Shown piece after piece: positions 17,312 to 27,868 of a stretch of DNA of 37,505 bases. Location: NCBI GenBank assembly GCA_021296485.1, contig JAGWAI010000002.1, positions 16,743 to 54,247 on the forward strand, given 5' to 3'. The notes beneath the pieces were generated by a model, which ran no database searches, was not told the DNA's origin, and saw only the letters and a list, made by a program, of their open reading frames with translations. The stretch's first letter is position 1, and each line of letters starts with the position of its first letter. Origin of the DNA: Acidobacteriota bacterium (GTDB lineage: Bacteria; Acidobacteriota; Vicinamibacteria; Vicinamibacterales; UBA8438). The translations under genes and the position numbers were made by a program.

Positions 17312-18777
17312 GATCGCTTGGCCTCGGCCCAGTACAACATCTTGCGCTGGCTCGATGTGGAAATCTTCAGGTCCTCCCGGTACTTGGCAATCGTCCGCCG
17401 GGCGAGCATGAGCCCCTCCTCCTGCAGGAGCGCGACGATGCGCGAGTCGCTGAGCGGCTTGCGCACGTCCTCGGCCTCGATCATCTTCCGGATGCGCTGC
17501 TTGATGGTGACCGACGAAACGCTCTCCCCGTACGAGCTGTGTATGCCGCTGTGGAAGAAATACTTCATCTCGTACACGCCCTGCGGCGTGTACATGTATT
17601 TGTTGTTGACTACCCGGCTAACGGTCGACTCGTGCATGCCGATGCTACCGGCGACGTCGCGCAGCACCAGCGGGCGCAGGTGCTCTATCCCGTGCTCCAG
17701 AAAGGCGCGCTGGAACTGAATGATGCTCGTCGCCACCTTGTGGATGGTCTTCTGGCGCTGGTCGATCGACTTGAGGAGCCAGAGCGCCGAGCGGAACTTC
17801 TCCTTCACGTAGGAACGGGTCTCGGCCGAATTCTGGTTGTTCTTCTCGAGCAGGCGGCGGTAAACCGGGCTGATCCGCAATTGCGGCAGACCCTCCTCGT
17901 TGAGGGTTGCAACGTACTCGCCGTCGACCTCGATGACGTACACGTCGGGCGTGACGTATTGCGACGGCGACGGGTTGTAGCGTGTGCCCGGCTTTGGATC
18001 CAACCGTCTGATGATCTCGATGTGCGGCTTGAGATCGGAAACAGACATCTGCAGCTGACGCGCCAGCTCCGGGATCTGGTTGGTCTGCAGGAGGTGGAGA
18101 TGCCGCCGCACTATGACTTCGCTCGGCGTCCCCTCCAGGCCGTGGTGGCCCAGCTGGAGCAGCAGGCATTCCTGCAGATCGCGGGCGGCGACGCCGACCG
18201 GATCGAACGCCTGGACGAGCAGCAGCATCCGCTCGACTTCGGCGGTCGGCCAGTTTCCCATCGCGCCGATTTCCTCGACCGAGGCGACAAGATAGCCGTC
18301 CTCGTCAAGATTACCGATGATGGCCACCCCGATCTCCCGCAGCAGCTCGTCATCCGTACGGGCTGACAGCTGCCACATCAGGTGGTCGGCAATCGAGTTC
18401 GAGTCTTCGGGCGAGGATGTCGACAGGGTGTTCTCGATCGGCGGCAGTTCCTTCACCTCCCGCGGCGTGCGCGGACGGTAGCCGTCGTCGAGATAGTCGC
18501 CGAAGAAGTACTCGTAGTCGGCGTCGTCCCAGGCGTCCTGCTTCTCGGCCGCCTGGTCGGAATCCTGATCCGCCTTCTCCGTCTGGGCCTGGGCGTCCGA
18601 CGGCTGCAGCTCCTCCGCGGGCACTTCCTCCAGGAGCGGGTTCTCAACGACCTCCTGGTTGAGCATGTCCATCAATTCCACCGTCGTCATCGGCAGCAGC
18701 TTGATCGCCTGCTGCAACGACGGCGTAAGGATCAGCCGCTGGGAAAGCCGTGTCTGGAGCTTCTGCTGGATGGCCAT
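17308..18777 (-). CDS. rpoN: RNA polymerase sigma-54 factor
   Basis: The 489-residue protein starts with the Gln/Leu-rich activator-binding region I (LQTRLSQRLILTPSLQQAIKLL, trimmed here to its pattern). An acidic region II follows (about 55-90, many Asp/Glu). Next come the core-binding domain and the DNA-binding domain, with IGMHESTVSRVVNNKYMYTP as the helix-turn-helix. The RpoN box ARRTIAKYRE is at residues 459-468. Sigma-54 needs AAA+ enhancer-binding proteins to open promoters; none is encoded in this window. The gene begins 33 bp after lptB and is coupled to hpf by a 4-bp overlap. Confidence 0.96.
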   Translation of the reverse strand: MAIQQKLQTRLSQRLILTPSLQQAIKLLPMTTVELMDMLNQEVVENPLLEEVPAEELQPSDAQAQTEKADQDSDQAAEKQDAWDDADYEYFFGDYLDDGYRPRTPREVKELPPIENTLSTSSPEDSNSIADHLMWQLSARTDDELLREIGVAIIGNLDEDGYLVASVEEIGAMGNWPTAEVERMLLLVQAFDPVGVAARDLQECLLLQLGHHGLEGTPSEVIVRRHLHLLQTNQIPELARQLQMSVSDLKPHIEIIRRLDPKPGTRYNPSPSQYVTPDVYVIEVDGEYVATLNEEGLPQLRISPVYRRLLEKNNQNSAETRSYVKEKFRSALWLLKSIDQRQKTIHKVATSIIQFQRAFLEHGIEHLRPLVLRDVAGSIGMHESTVSRVVNNKYMYTPQGVYEMKYFFHSGIHSSYGESVSSVTIKQRIRKMIEAEDVRKPLSDSRIVALLQEEGLMLARRTIAKYREDLKISTSSQRKMLYWAEAKRS

Positions 18778-18810
18778 CGCCGTACCGCGCCTCGCGCCGC
18801 TTGTCTCATC

Positions 18811-19536
18811 TTAGTCCAAACGAAAATCAGCGCCCAGGTAGATCCGCTTGACGTCATCGTCGCCCGCGAGGTCGTCCGGCGTGCCGCTGCGAAACACCGC
18901 GCCGTCGTGGATGATGTAGGCCCGATCCGTGATGCGCAGCGTCTCCCGCACGTTGTGATCCGTAACGAGCACCCCAATCCCGCGGGCTTTCAGATGAAAG
19001 ATGATGGTCTGTATGTCGGTCACCGCGATGGGGTCTATGCCGGCGAACGGCTCGTCCAGCAGGATGAAGACGGGCGAGATGACCAGGGCCCGGGTGATTT
19101 CCACGCGCCGTCGCTCGCCGCCGGAGAGCGTGTGGGCCGGCGCCGACGCGAGCGGCGCCAGCTTCAGCTCATCGAGCAGCTCGGCGGCTCGCGCGCGGCG
19201 GGCCGCCCTCGTCATGTCGAGCGTCTCCAGAATGGCGAGGATGTTCTGCTCGACGGTCAGACCGCGGAATATCGACGGTTCCTGCGGCAGATACCCGATC
19301 CCCTTGCGGGCCCGGACGTACATCGGATCACCGCTGACCTCCTTGCCGTCCAGCAGCACCCGGCCGCTGTCGGGCGCGGTTAGTCCGACGACCATGTAGA
19401 AGGTGGTGGTCTTCCCCGCCCCGTTGGGTCCGAGCAGCCCGACCACCTCCCCGGACTTGACCTCGAGGTTCACTTCACGGACGACGGTGCGGCCGCCGTA
19501 CGATTTGGTGAGGTCCTGCGTCCGGAGCGTCGCCAT
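18811..19536 (-). CDS. lptB: LPS export ABC transporter ATPase LptB
   Basis: The 241-residue ATPase has Walker [10 protein letters not shown] at residues 36-44, the signature [15 protein letters not shown] and Walker [18 protein letters not shown]. The characteristic LptB segment [19 protein letters not shown] is also present. It powers lipopolysaccharide extraction by the LptF/LptG permeases and transfer along the LptC-LptA bridge. Its ATG immediately follows the TGA of the upstream LptC-LptA fusion with no spacer, and rpoN comes 33 bp later. A candidate permease partner begins at the left edge of the window. Confidence 0.95.
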   Translation of the reverse strand: MATLRTQDLTKSYGGRTVVREVNLEVKSGEVVGLLGPNGAGKTTTFYMVVGLTAPDSGRVLLDGKEVSGDPMYVRARKGIGYLPQEPSIFRGLTVEQNILAILETLDMTRAARRARAAELLDELKLAPLASAPAHTLSGGERRRVEITRALVISPVFILLDEPFAGIDPIAVTDIQTIIFHLKARGIGVLVTDHNVRETLRITDRAYIIHDGAVFRSGTPDDLAGDDDVKRIYLGADFRLD

Positions 19537-21654
19537 TCAATTGAGGAGCTGCGCGGGACAGGCGACGCTTGCCGTAGCCGTGCGGACCTGGGATTGTCCG
19601 TCAACGGAAACGTCATTGGCCGTGGTGAAGAACGTGAGCGTGCGTCCCAGCGTCTCGCGACAACCCTCGTCGACCTGTTCGACGAACGTGGCCGGCCGGC
19701 CTTCTATCTCGTAGCGGCCGCCCGCGTCATGGTAGACGAGCCTGTCGCCCGACACGACGCGGCCGGGTATGAGCAGCGTGACGCTGCCGCTGGCCGTTAC
19801 ACGGTCGAGGGTCAAGTCATCCGGTTGCAGCTGCACTCGAATGTGGTCTGCCTGCAAGTCGCCCTGCGGTCCGTCGAGATGGGCGGCGCCGGCAAAGGTC
19901 ACCCGGTGCAGCTCCTGCTCGTAGCGCATCGCTTCCGCGCTGCCCGTTGCAAGCGAAGTCTCGACCTCCTCCGTTTCCTGGTTCAGCCGGCTCATCGAGA
20001 AACGGGTCTGCACGGCGCCGTCGATCAAGAGATTGCCGGTCGCTTCGTCGAGTACGAGCGTCTCGCCGCGAAAGGTCGTATCACCCTGCCACAAGTGCGC
20101 GCCGCCCGCGTACATGACGAGTTGCTCCGCGCCGTCATAAACCAACTGCGACGCCGTGACCAGCAGCGGCTCGACTGCGTCGACCAGACCGGGATACTCG
20201 GCGCCGGCGTCCTCGCCCGCAGCGCCGCCCAGCACGCTCTCGACCCCGCCCTGCGCGCCGATCTGCGGACCGCTGAATCCGATGCGAAGGGTCTCCGCAC
20301 GGACCGATCCGCGTTCGTAGACAACGCGCGGCGCCTGGCCCTCCTCCTCCGCCGCGACGAGCTCCACCGCGTTGTCGGCGATCAGATAGTGCGCTGCGTC
20401 CCCCTGTCCCACGATGCCGCCGTCCTCGAAGGTAACGCCGCCCCTGAATGTCGCGGCTTCAAGCGACGACAACCCACCGGCCAGCGTTGCTTCAAGCTCC
20501 TCGGCGCGGGCGACGCGCGACGCGCCGTCCGCGGCACCCCGCTCGCGGTACTCGACGCCGCCGGTGAAACGGGCCTCCTCCGGCCCGTCGCCCGACAGCC
20601 CGTCCACCTCGAGCGCATCCGCCTCGATACGCTGTTCCGCTGACGATTCCGCCGCCGGCAGTTGCAGCGCCACGTCGTCGCGAGCAGTCAGGCCGCCGAT
20701 GCCGTCGCCATCCGCGACAAACCCGATCTCCATCGACGCCGCGCCGATCTCCGAGCCGCGATCCGGGACGCTGCCCGCCAGCGCCAACCGGGCTCCGCCG
20801 GTCAGGGTGGCCTGCTCTATTGCCCCACCCTCTTCGCTGTACGCCAGCTCGATATCCGCCGCCGCCATGGTGCGCAGTTGCCCCGCCCCCGACTCGCTCC
20901 CGGCGATCTGCACACCGTCACCCAGCGCGAGAGCCTTGATCCGCGAGCTGTCAGGGATGAGATCCGCATGCGCGCGAGCCGCCTCCATCAGCAGGCCGCC
21001 CGCGTCGATCGATACCCCGCCCTCGAATGCCATGTAACCATCCGCCTGTGCGACCGTGGCGGAATCGGAGCCGATGGTGGTAGTCGTCTCGCCGGCGCCG
21101 GCCAGCGTTACGGCAGCCCGGCTGTGCAACTGCAGGAGGTCGGCGCTGCGATCGTACACGGACCGCGCGGCCGACGCTTCCATGTCGCCGCGCACGAACG
21201 TCGCCGCGCCCGGCATGCGGACAACCCCTTCGGATTCGGTGTACTGCGCGGATTCCGTGCTCGCCTCCAGGTCACCCCCGGCAACCAGCCGCACGTCGCC
21301 GCTCAGCGACAGCTCCGTCTTGCCGGCGTCGACCGTGGCGGTCCGGCTGCGCAGGACGAAGCCGTCGCGGTCATCCCGCGCCTCGACTGTCACCTCCACG
21401 CCGTCAGTCATGCGCAGTCCGCCGCCCGCATAGGTCATCTGCTGGGCGGCGACCACGCGGATATTGTCACCGAACGCATCGGCCTGGACGACGTCGCTGC
21501 CGCGGGTCTGGATGATGGCGTCGGGATCGGTGCGCTGCACCACCACGGCCTGGACCGGCTCGGCGCGCTGTCGCAGATTGAGAAAAACGGCCGCACTGAC
21601 GCCCACGACGACCAGCGCCAGCCCAATCCGCAGCGGATGCCTCCAGAATGCCAT
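19537..21654 (-). CDS. Fused LptC-LptA-type periplasmic LPS transport protein
   Basis: The 705-residue product has an N-terminal membrane anchor (about 8-26), as in LptC. Repeating short beta-strand units then run through the rest of the protein. An LptC-like part (about 30-190) contains DNIRVVAAQQMTYAGGGL and LSLSGDVRLVAGG. Further OstA/LptA-like repeats follow, such as ATFRGGVTFEDGG, then THLWQGDTTFRGETLVLDE-type sequence near residues 520-540 and ASGSVTLLIPGRVVSGDRL near the end. Separate LptC and LptA are about 190 residues each, so this single chain is much longer than both together. It probably forms most or all of the bridge from the LptB-driven permease towards LptD. Two cysteines lie near the C-terminus. 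It starts 19 bp after recJ. Confidence 0.82.
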   Translation of the reverse strand: MAFWRHPLRIGLALVVVGVSAAVFLNLRQRAEPVQAVVVQRTDPDAIIQTRGSDVVQADAFGDNIRVVAAQQMTYAGGGLRMTDGVEVTVEARDDRDGFVLRSRTATVDAGKTELSLSGDVRLVAGGDLEASTESAQYTESEGVVRMPGAATFVRGDMEASAARSVYDRSADLLQLHSRAAVTLAGAGETTTTIGSDSATVAQADGYMAFEGGVSIDAGGLLMEAARAHADLIPDSSRIKALALGDGVQIAGSESGAGQLRTMAAADIELAYSEEGGAIEQATLTGGARLALAGSVPDRGSEIGAASMEIGFVADGDGIGGLTARDDVALQLPAAESSAEQRIEADALEVDGLSGDGPEEARFTGGVEYRERGAADGASRVARAEELEATLAGGLSSLEAATFRGGVTFEDGGIVGQGDAAHYLIADNAVELVAAEEEGQAPRVVYERGSVRAETLRIGFSGPQIGAQGGVESVLGGAAGEDAGAEYPGLVDAVEPLLVTASQLVYDGAEQLVMYAGGAHLWQGDTTFRGETLVLDEATGNLLIDGAVQTRFSMSRLNQETEEVETSLATGSAEAMRYEQELHRVTFAGAAHLDGPQGDLQADHIRVQLQPDDLTLDRVTASGSVTLLIPGRVVSGDRLVYHDAGGRYEIEGRPATFVEQVDEGCRETLGRTLTFFTTANDVSVDGQSQVRTATASVACPAQLLN

Positions 21655-21673
21655 CAGTGCCTGCCGACAGAAT

Positions 21674-23389
21674 TCACTTTATATCAGCCACGGACAGCTC
21701 GACGAACGTCTCGTTGCGCCAGGTGTTCTCGGCCAGCGAGAACGCGAGGTTCAGCGAGCCGCGTCTGGCGCGGACGAACTCCTCCTGCTCCGCCCCTCGC
21801 CAGGCCATCGCGCGGAACCGGGCGCGCCCCTGGCGCACCGTCATGCTGAGATGGCGCTGCTTGATGACGCGCGGTCCGTCGACCACTTCAACCGCTTCCG
21901 CATGGAACACCGGCCGGCGGTTGCCGATCCCGAACGGCTCCAGCGCATCCAGCCCGGCCAGCAGGCGGCTGTCGATGCCCGTCAGCGGCAGCGGCGCGTC
22001 GATGGCCAGGCGCGGCGCCAGGTCCTCCGGCTGCAGGCGCTCGTTCGCGTAGTCCGCCAGTCGGCGGCGAAACGCCCCCAACTGCGCCGCCGGCATCTCC
22101 AGCCCCGCCGCCTGCCGGTGGCCGCCGAAGCGGGTGAACAGGTCTGCGCATCGCTCCAGCGCCTGCAACAGGTCGAATCCGGGAATGCTGCGCCCGGAAC
22201 CGTGCGCCACCTCACCGTCGACCGCCAGCACGACCGCGGGACGGCAGAATTGATCCACCAGCTTCGACGCCACGATTCCGATGACGCCGCGGTGCCAGCC
22301 CTCGCCCCAGACGACCAGCGCGTTCTGCGCGGCGATATCCGGATCACGCTCTATGCGCTTCCGGGCGTCACGCAATATCCCGGCCTCCTCTTCGCGCCGC
22401 CGCAGGTTCTCGGCGTCCAGCCGCTCCGCCAGCTCTCGCGCCTGGTCCGCCAGGCGCCTGTCCGACGTGAGCAGCAGACGCGCCGCCAGGTCCGGCGTGT
22501 TCATCCTGCCGGCGGCATTGACGCGCGGCGCCAGCATGAAGCCCACTTCCTCGCTGCCGATCTTCTTCTTTCGCGCCAGTCCGCTCACGTCCAGCAGCGC
22601 CTGCAGCCCGACAGCGTTGGGACCGCGGGTCAATCGCTCCAGTCCCAGGCTCGCGATTACGCGATTCTCTCCGGTGAGCGGCACCACATCGGCGACCGTC
22701 CCGATAGCCGCAAGCTTGAGGAAGGCCGGCATCCACTCCAGATGCCCGGTCTTCATGCACAGACCGTGCACGAGCTTGAGGGCGACCCCCACACCGGCAA
22801 GATCCTTGTCCGGATACGGACAGTCGAATCGCCGCGGATTGATTACCGCGAGGGCCGCGGGCAGGTCCGACTCCGGTTCGTGATGGTCGGTGATGACGAG
22901 GTCCATCCCGAGCTCCGCCGCCCGCGCACCGGCCGCCCGGCTGCGTATGCCGCAGTCGACCGACACCGCGACGCGCACGCCCATGCCGTGCAGCCGGTCG
23001 ATGCCCTCGGGCTGCAGGCCGTAACCGTCCCGGAGCCGCTCCGGGATGAAGTGCATGACGTCGCCGCCCAGCAGTTCGATCATCCGGCGCAGCATGACCG
23101 TCGACGTGATGCCGTCGACGTCGTAATCACCGTGCACGGCGATGCGCTCGTTGCGGGCGATGGCGGCCAGCAGCCGCTCGACACCGGCCGGCAGATCGGT
23201 CAACAGGAACGGGTCGTGCAGCTGATCAAGGGACGGATTCAGAAAGCGGGCCGCTATCTCGGGTGTGTCCACGCCGCGCAGCACCAGCAGCCGAGCCACC
23301 ACCGGATCGACGTCCAGCGCACGCGCCAGATCCGCGACCCGCGCGTCGTCGCACGGCAGATGCTGCCAGACGGTTGTCGGACGCGTCAC
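21674..23389 (-). CDS. recJ: Single-stranded-DNA-specific exonuclease RecJ
   Basis: RecJ degrades single-stranded DNA 5' to 3' in recombination and mismatch repair. The 571-residue protein has the DHH-family motifs HGDYDVDGITS (residues about 86-96), VSVDCGIRS (143-151) and TDHHEPESD (DHH at 168-170). It also has IGTVADVVPL and the DHHA1 motif GGHRQAAGLEM in the second half, then an OB-fold domain. The GTG at 23389 overlaps the accA stop by 4 bp. The longer ATG-initiated frame runs through accA antiparallel in style and was rejected. Length and motif order are normal. Confidence 0.95.
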   Translation of the reverse strand: MTRPTTVWQHLPCDDARVADLARALDVDPVVARLLVLRGVDTPEIAARFLNPSLDQLHDPFLLTDLPAGVERLLAAIARNERIAVHGDYDVDGITSTVMLRRMIELLGGDVMHFIPERLRDGYGLQPEGIDRLHGMGVRVAVSVDCGIRSRAAGARAAELGMDLVITDHHEPESDLPAALAVINPRRFDCPYPDKDLAGVGVALKLVHGLCMKTGHLEWMPAFLKLAAIGTVADVVPLTGENRVIASLGLERLTRGPNAVGLQALLDVSGLARKKKIGSEEVGFMLAPRVNAAGRMNTPDLAARLLLTSDRRLADQARELAERLDAENLRRREEEAGILRDARKRIERDPDIAAQNALVVWGEGWHRGVIGIVASKLVDQFCRPAVVLAVDGEVAHGSGRSIPGFDLLQALERCADLFTRFGGHRQAAGLEMPAAQLGAFRRRLADYANERLQPEDLAPRLAIDAPLPLTGIDSRLLAGLDALEPFGIGNRRPVFHAEAVEVVDGPRVIKQRHLSMTVRQGRARFRAMAWRGAEQEEFVRARRGSLNLAFSLAENTWRNETFVELSVADIK

Positions 23390-24372
23390 GGCCCGGGCCG
23401 TACCGGCTCGTCCGCCGGCGGTTCGTGGATGCCGCTGTTGCCCATTTGCCGGAATTTCGCGTAACGCAGCTCGCTGCGCGCCGTCTCGGACAGCGACGCG
23501 ACGCTGTCCAGCGCCGAGCGCAGGGCCGGCGCCAGCAACGCCGCCGCGCCCGCCGGGTCGGCATGCGCTCCGCCCGGCGGCTCGGGAATCACCTCGTCCA
23601 CCACCTGCAGCGCGTAGAGATCGTCCGGACGGATCTTGAGGGCTTCGGCGGCGTCCACCTTGTTCCCGGCATCCCGCCACAGGATGGCGGCGCACCCCTC
23701 CGGCGGAATGACGCTGTAGATGGCGAACTGCTGTATGAGGACGCGGTCGCCGATGGCAATGCCCAGCGCTCCCCCGCTGCCGCCCTCACCGGTAATGATG
23801 ACGACAACCGGAACAGCCAGCATGGCCATCTCGCGCAGGTTGACGGCGATTGCCTCGGCGACCCCGCGCTCCTCGGATTCGATGCCGGGATAGGCCGCCG
23901 GCGTATCAACGAACACCACTACCGGGCGGCCGAATTTCTCGGCCAGCTTCATCGCCCGCAGCGCCTTGCGGTATCCCTCCGGCCGCGCATATCCGAAGTT
24001 GCGGCGGATCTTCTCGCGCGTGCCGCGCCCCTTCTGGTGCCCGACGATCATCACCGGCGTGGCGCCAAAGCGCGCGAAGCCGGCCACTATCGCCGCGTCG
24101 TCGCCAAATCGCCGGTCACCGTGAATTTCCGTAAAGTCCGTGAACAGGCGGTTGACGTAGTCCAGCGTGTGCGGGCGGGCGGCATGGCGGGCGACGAGCA
24201 CGTGCTGCCAGGGCGTGAGGTTGTCGAAGACTTCGCGGCGCACCTCGGCGACCCGCTGGTTCAGCCGCTCGATTTCCTCCTGCCGCTGCGGCGTACGCGG
24301 CAGCATGCGCAGCGCCTCTATCTCACGCTGCAGCACGCCGATTGGTTCTTCGAATTCGAGCGCTTCCGGCAT
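23386..24372 (-). CDS. accA: Acetyl-CoA carboxylase carboxyltransferase subunit alpha
   Basis: With the ATG at 24372 the product is 328 residues and starts MPEALEFEEPIGVLQREIEA, the standard AccA N-terminus. The carboxyltransferase core includes TEIHGDRRFGDD, GHQKGRGTREKIRRNFGYARPEG, VDTPAAYPGIESEERG and GEGGSGGALGIAIGD. AccA pairs with AccD to move carboxyl from biotin to acetyl-CoA, the first committed step of fatty acid synthesis; accD is not in the window. A GTG at 24396 would add eight residues but overlaps the dnaE end. The C-terminus is Pro/Glu-rich. The gene begins 4 bp after dnaE. Confidence 0.95.
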   Translation of the reverse strand: MPEALEFEEPIGVLQREIEALRMLPRTPQRQEEIERLNQRVAEVRREVFDNLTPWQHVLVARHAARPHTLDYVNRLFTDFTEIHGDRRFGDDAAIVAGFARFGATPVMIVGHQKGRGTREKIRRNFGYARPEGYRKALRAMKLAEKFGRPVVVFVDTPAAYPGIESEERGVAEAIAVNLREMAMLAVPVVVIITGEGGSGGALGIAIGDRVLIQQFAIYSVIPPEGCAAILWRDAGNKVDAAEALKIRPDDLYALQVVDEVIPEPPGGAHADPAGAAALLAPALRSALDSVASLSETARSELRYAKFRQMGNSGIHEPPADEPVRPGP

Positions 24373-24376
24373 CAGG

Positions 24377-27300
24377 TCAATTCCAGGATATGGCACCCTC
24401 TCCGCAGATGCTCTCGACGTCCTTCACCAACACGTCCGAACGACAGATACGGGTCTGCGGCAGCGCGGCGCGCAGCCGCACCGGCTGCTCGGCGCGGCGC
24501 AGCTCCAACTCGATCAGTACCGGGTCATCGCCCCGATGCCGCCTGAGAATATCGGCCAGCGCCTCCAGCGTCGCCCGGTCGTGCGGCGGCGTCGCCAGCC
24601 GCACGGTCATCGTCCGTCCCGCGCCGGCTCCGAGCGCGGAGACCGGGGCGGCCTCCTCGATGACCAGGCGGCGCGTATCGTCATCCATTTCCAGCCGCCC
24701 CCGGGCGACCACCAGGCTGTCGGGCTCGAGACACGCCGCGAACTTGCTGTAGGCGGCCGGATAGACCACGCCCTCCAGGCTGCCGCCGCGATCTTCGAGC
24801 GTCACGACCGCCATCGGCTGTCCCTTGCGCGTGGTCATCTGCCGCCGCGCAGCGATGACTCCGGCGATCGCCGCGCTGTGGGCCGGTCCGTTCAGATCCT
24901 CGATGCGCGTCACACCGTTCGCCCGCAGCTCCGCATCGAACCTGTCAACGGGGTGTCCGCTGAGGTACAGGCCGAGCGATTCCTTCTCGTAGGCGAGCTG
25001 CTCCGATTCGGTCCACGGTTGCACGCGTTCGCCGTACGGCGCCGCCACGACCGACTCCCCGGCATCCGACTCGGCGAACAGCGCCGCCTGCCCGCGGTCC
25101 CGATCGCGCTGGCTGCGGTTGCCGTGCTCGATTGCGCGGCCTACTGCCGCAAACAACATCGCACGAAATTCCGCCGCAGGCAGGCTCGCCTGCGGCGGCG
25201 CCAGCGAATCGAACGCCCCGGCCTTGACCAGGCTCTCGAGCACGCGCCGGTTGACGAGCCGCAGGTCGGCCTCCTCGCACAGCCGGTTGAGCGACGTAAT
25301 CCGGCCATCGGCCTCGCGCACCTTGATGACGGAGGCAATTGCCGCTTCGCCGACGTTCTTGATGGCCGCGAGACCGAAACGGATGCCGTCCGGCACGACC
25401 GTGAAATGCAGTCCGCTGGTGTTGACGTCCGGCGGCAGCACCGGCACTTTCATGTCGCGGCACGCGCCGAGATACAGGGCCAGCTTGTCCGTGTTGTGGC
25501 GCTCGATCGTCAGCAGCGCGGCCATGAAATGCCGCGGATAGTTCGCCTTGAGGTAGGCCGTCTGATACGCCAGCAGCGCGTACGTCGTCGAATGGCTCTT
25601 GTTAAAGCCGTAGCCGGCGAAGTACTCCATCAGGTCGAAGATCTTGGACGCCTTCTCCTTCCGGATGCCGCGCTCCACCGCGCCGCTGACGAACCGCTCG
25701 CGCTGCGCCTGCATGACGGCGGCGTCCTTCTTGCCCATCGCCTTGCGCAGCACGTCACCCTCGCCCATCGTGAATCCGCCGAGGTCGCTCGCAATCCGCA
25801 TCACCTGTTCCTGATAGGCGATGACGCCGTATGTGTGGGCGAGGATCGGCTCGAGCTCCGGCACCTCGTAGGTGATCTCCACCTTCCCGTGCTTGCGCTT
25901 GATGAAATCGTCGATGACGCCGCCGCGCAGCGGTCCGGGCCGGTACAGCGCGTTCAGAGCGATCAGGTCGTCGAACCGCTTCGGCTTGGCCTTGCGCAGC
26001 GTCTCCCGCATGCCGGAGCTCTCGAACTGGAACACCCCCAGCGTCTGGCCGTCGCCGAACAGCTCATAGGTCTTCGCGTTGTCGAGCGGGATCCGCTCCA
26101 GCGCCAGCGACTCGCCGGTCGTTTCCGCGATGTGCGCAACGGCGTCGTGCAGCAGCGTCAGCGTGCTCAGGCCGAGGAAGTCCATCTTGAGCAGCCCGAC
26201 GCGCTCGACCTCCTTCATCGCCCACTGCGTGGTGATTTCGTCCTTCTGGCTCTTGTAGAGCGGCGCAAACTCGGTCACCGGACGCGGCGCAATGACGACG
26301 CCCGCGGCGTGCACCGACGCATGGCGGGTGATGCCCTCCAGCCGGCGCGCGACGCCGATCAACTCCTTCACCCGCTCGTCGCGCTGGTACATCTCCTTGA
26401 GGGTCGAGCTTTCATCCACCGCCTTGTCGAGCGTCATGTCGAGCGTCGGCGGGATCTGCTTTGCGACGCGATCGACGTCGGCGTACGACATGCCGAGCGT
26501 GCGGCCCACGTCGCGGATCGCGGCGCGCGCCTTCATGGTGCCGAACGTGATGATCTGCGCCACGTTTTCCCGGCCGTACTTGCGGGTGACGTACTCGATG
26601 ACCTCGCCCCGCCGGCGCTCGCAGAAATCGATGTCGATGTCGGGCAGCGACACCCGTTCCGGATTGAGAAACCGCTCGAAGATAAGGTCGAACTCCAGCG
26701 GGTCGATGTCCGTGATGCGCAGGCAGTAGGCCACCAGGCTGCCCGCCGCCGACCCGCGCCCCGGACCGACCGGGATGCCGTGTTCCCGCGCGTAGCGGAT
26801 GAAGTCCCAGACAATCAGGAAGTAGCCCGGGTAGCGCATCCGCTTGATGACGTCTATCTCGTAGGCGAGCTTCGCCTCATACGCCTCGATGGGATGCCGC
26901 AGCGCCCCGCGCTGCTCCAGATCGCGCAACCGGGTCAGGCGCTCCTCGAAGCCCTGCCGGACGACATGCTCGAAATACCCGTCGACGGTAAAACCCTCCG
27001 GCACATCGAATCCCGGCAGGTGGTTTTCCTTCGCGCTCAGGTCGACGTCGCAACGCTCGGCTATGGCCACCGTGTTCTGCAGCGCTTCCGGGAAGTCGCC
27101 GAATATCCCGGCCATCTCCTCCGGCGTCTTGAGATAGAACTGGTCGCCGTGGTACCGCAGCCGCTGCTCGTCCTGCACGTTCTTGCCGGTCCCGATGCAC
27201 AGCAGCACGTCGTGCGGGCGGTGGTCGTCCTGCCGCAGGTAGTGCACGTCGTTCGTGCACACCAGCGGCAAGCCCACTTCCTTCGCGATTGGCGGCAGGC

Positions 27301-27868
27301 CGCGGTTGACGACCAGTTGCTCGTCGATGCCCTGGTACTGCATTTCCAGGAAGAAGTTTCCGGGCCCCAGAATGTCGCGGAAGGTGGTTGCCGCCTCGAC
27401 CGCCCGGCGCTGCTGCTCGAATCGCAGGTGCGTGGCGACCTCGCCCTTGAGGCAGCTGCTCAACCCGATCAATCCGTCGGCGTGCTGCGCGAGCAGCTCC
27501 TTGTCGATGCGCGGCTTGTAATAGAAACCCTCGGTGTAGCCGGCAGAAACCAGCTTGATCAGGTTGTGGTATCCCGCGCGGTTCTCCGCAAGCAGCACCA
27601 GGTGGTTGGCGGTCTCGCCGGGCTTGCCGCTGCGGGCCAGCCGGCTGCCGTTCGCGACGTACACCTCGCAACCGATGATCGGCTTGATGCCGCGCCTGCG
27701 GGCCTCGTCGTGGAACGCGATGGCCGAGAACAGGTTGCCGTGCTCCGTGACGGCCGCCGCAGGCATTTTCAGGTGCTCGGCCTGTTCCAGCAGCTCTCCG
27801 ATGCGGCACGCGCCGTCCAGCAGCGAGTACTCGGTGTGCAGGTGAAGATGGACGAACTCGGTGTTCAT
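24377..27868 (-). CDS. dnaE: DNA polymerase III subunit alpha
   Basis: This is the 1163-residue replicative polymerase. The N-terminal PHP domain begins [16 protein letters not shown]. The polymerase active site includes [16 protein letters not shown] and the catalytic aspartates of PDIDIDF (about residues 409-415). The fingers, HhH region and an OB domain ([20 protein letters not shown]) follow in order. It is of the DnaE1 type by length and architecture. The ATG overlaps the guaA stop by 4 bp, so translation is coupled to guaA. accA follows by 4 bp, the familiar dnaE-accA neighbour pair. The open frame upstream of the ATG lies inside guaA and is not coding. Confidence 0.97.
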   Translation of the reverse strand: MNTEFVHLHLHTEYSLLDGACRIGELLEQAEHLKMPAAAVTEHGNLFSAIAFHDEARRRGIKPIIGCEVYVANGSRLARSGKPGETANHLVLLAENRAGYHNLIKLVSAGYTEGFYYKPRIDKELLAQHADGLIGLSSCLKGEVATHLRFEQQRRAVEAATTFRDILGPGNFFLEMQYQGIDEQLVVNRGLPPIAKEVGLPLVCTNDVHYLRQDDHRPHDVLLCIGTGKNVQDEQRLRYHGDQFYLKTPEEMAGIFGDFPEALQNTVAIAERCDVDLSAKENHLPGFDVPEGFTVDGYFEHVVRQGFEERLTRLRDLEQRGALRHPIEAYEAKLAYEIDVIKRMRYPGYFLIVWDFIRYAREHGIPVGPGRGSAAGSLVAYCLRITDIDPLEFDLIFERFLNPERVSLPDIDIDFCERRRGEVIEYVTRKYGRENVAQIITFGTMKARAAIRDVGRTLGMSYADVDRVAKQIPPTLDMTLDKAVDESSTLKEMYQRDERVKELIGVARRLEGITRHASVHAAGVVIAPRPVTEFAPLYKSQKDEITTQWAMKEVERVGLLKMDFLGLSTLTLLHDAVAHIAETTGESLALERIPLDNAKTYELFGDGQTLGVFQFESSGMRETLRKAKPKRFDDLIALNALYRPGPLRGGVIDDFIKRKHGKVEITYEVPELEPILAHTYGVIAYQEQVMRIASDLGGFTMGEGDVLRKAMGKKDAAVMQAQRERFVSGAVERGIRKEKASKIFDLMEYFAGYGFNKSHSTTYALLAYQTAYLKANYPRHFMAALLTIERHNTDKLALYLGACRDMKVPVLPPDVNTSGLHFTVVPDGIRFGLAAIKNVGEAAIASVIKVREADGRITSLNRLCEEADLRLVNRRVLESLVKAGAFDSLAPPQASLPAAEFRAMLFAAVGRAIEHGNRSQRDRDRGQAALFAESDAGESVVAAPYGERVQPWTESEQLAYEKESLGLYLSGHPVDRFDAELRANGVTRIEDLNGPAHSAAIAGVIAARRQMTTRKGQPMAVVTLEDRGGSLEGVVYPAAYSKFAACLEPDSLVVARGRLEMDDDTRRLVIEEAAPVSALGAGAGRTMTVRLATPPHDRATLEALADILRRHRGDDPVLIELELRRAEQPVRLRAALPQTRICRSDVLVKDVESICGEGAISWN

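Noticed and set aside
21464-23464. A 666-residue plus-strand frame opposite recJ and the LptC-LptA fusion
   Set aside because: Antisense shadow of two well-supported genes with high Arg/Gln/His content and no recognisable motifs.
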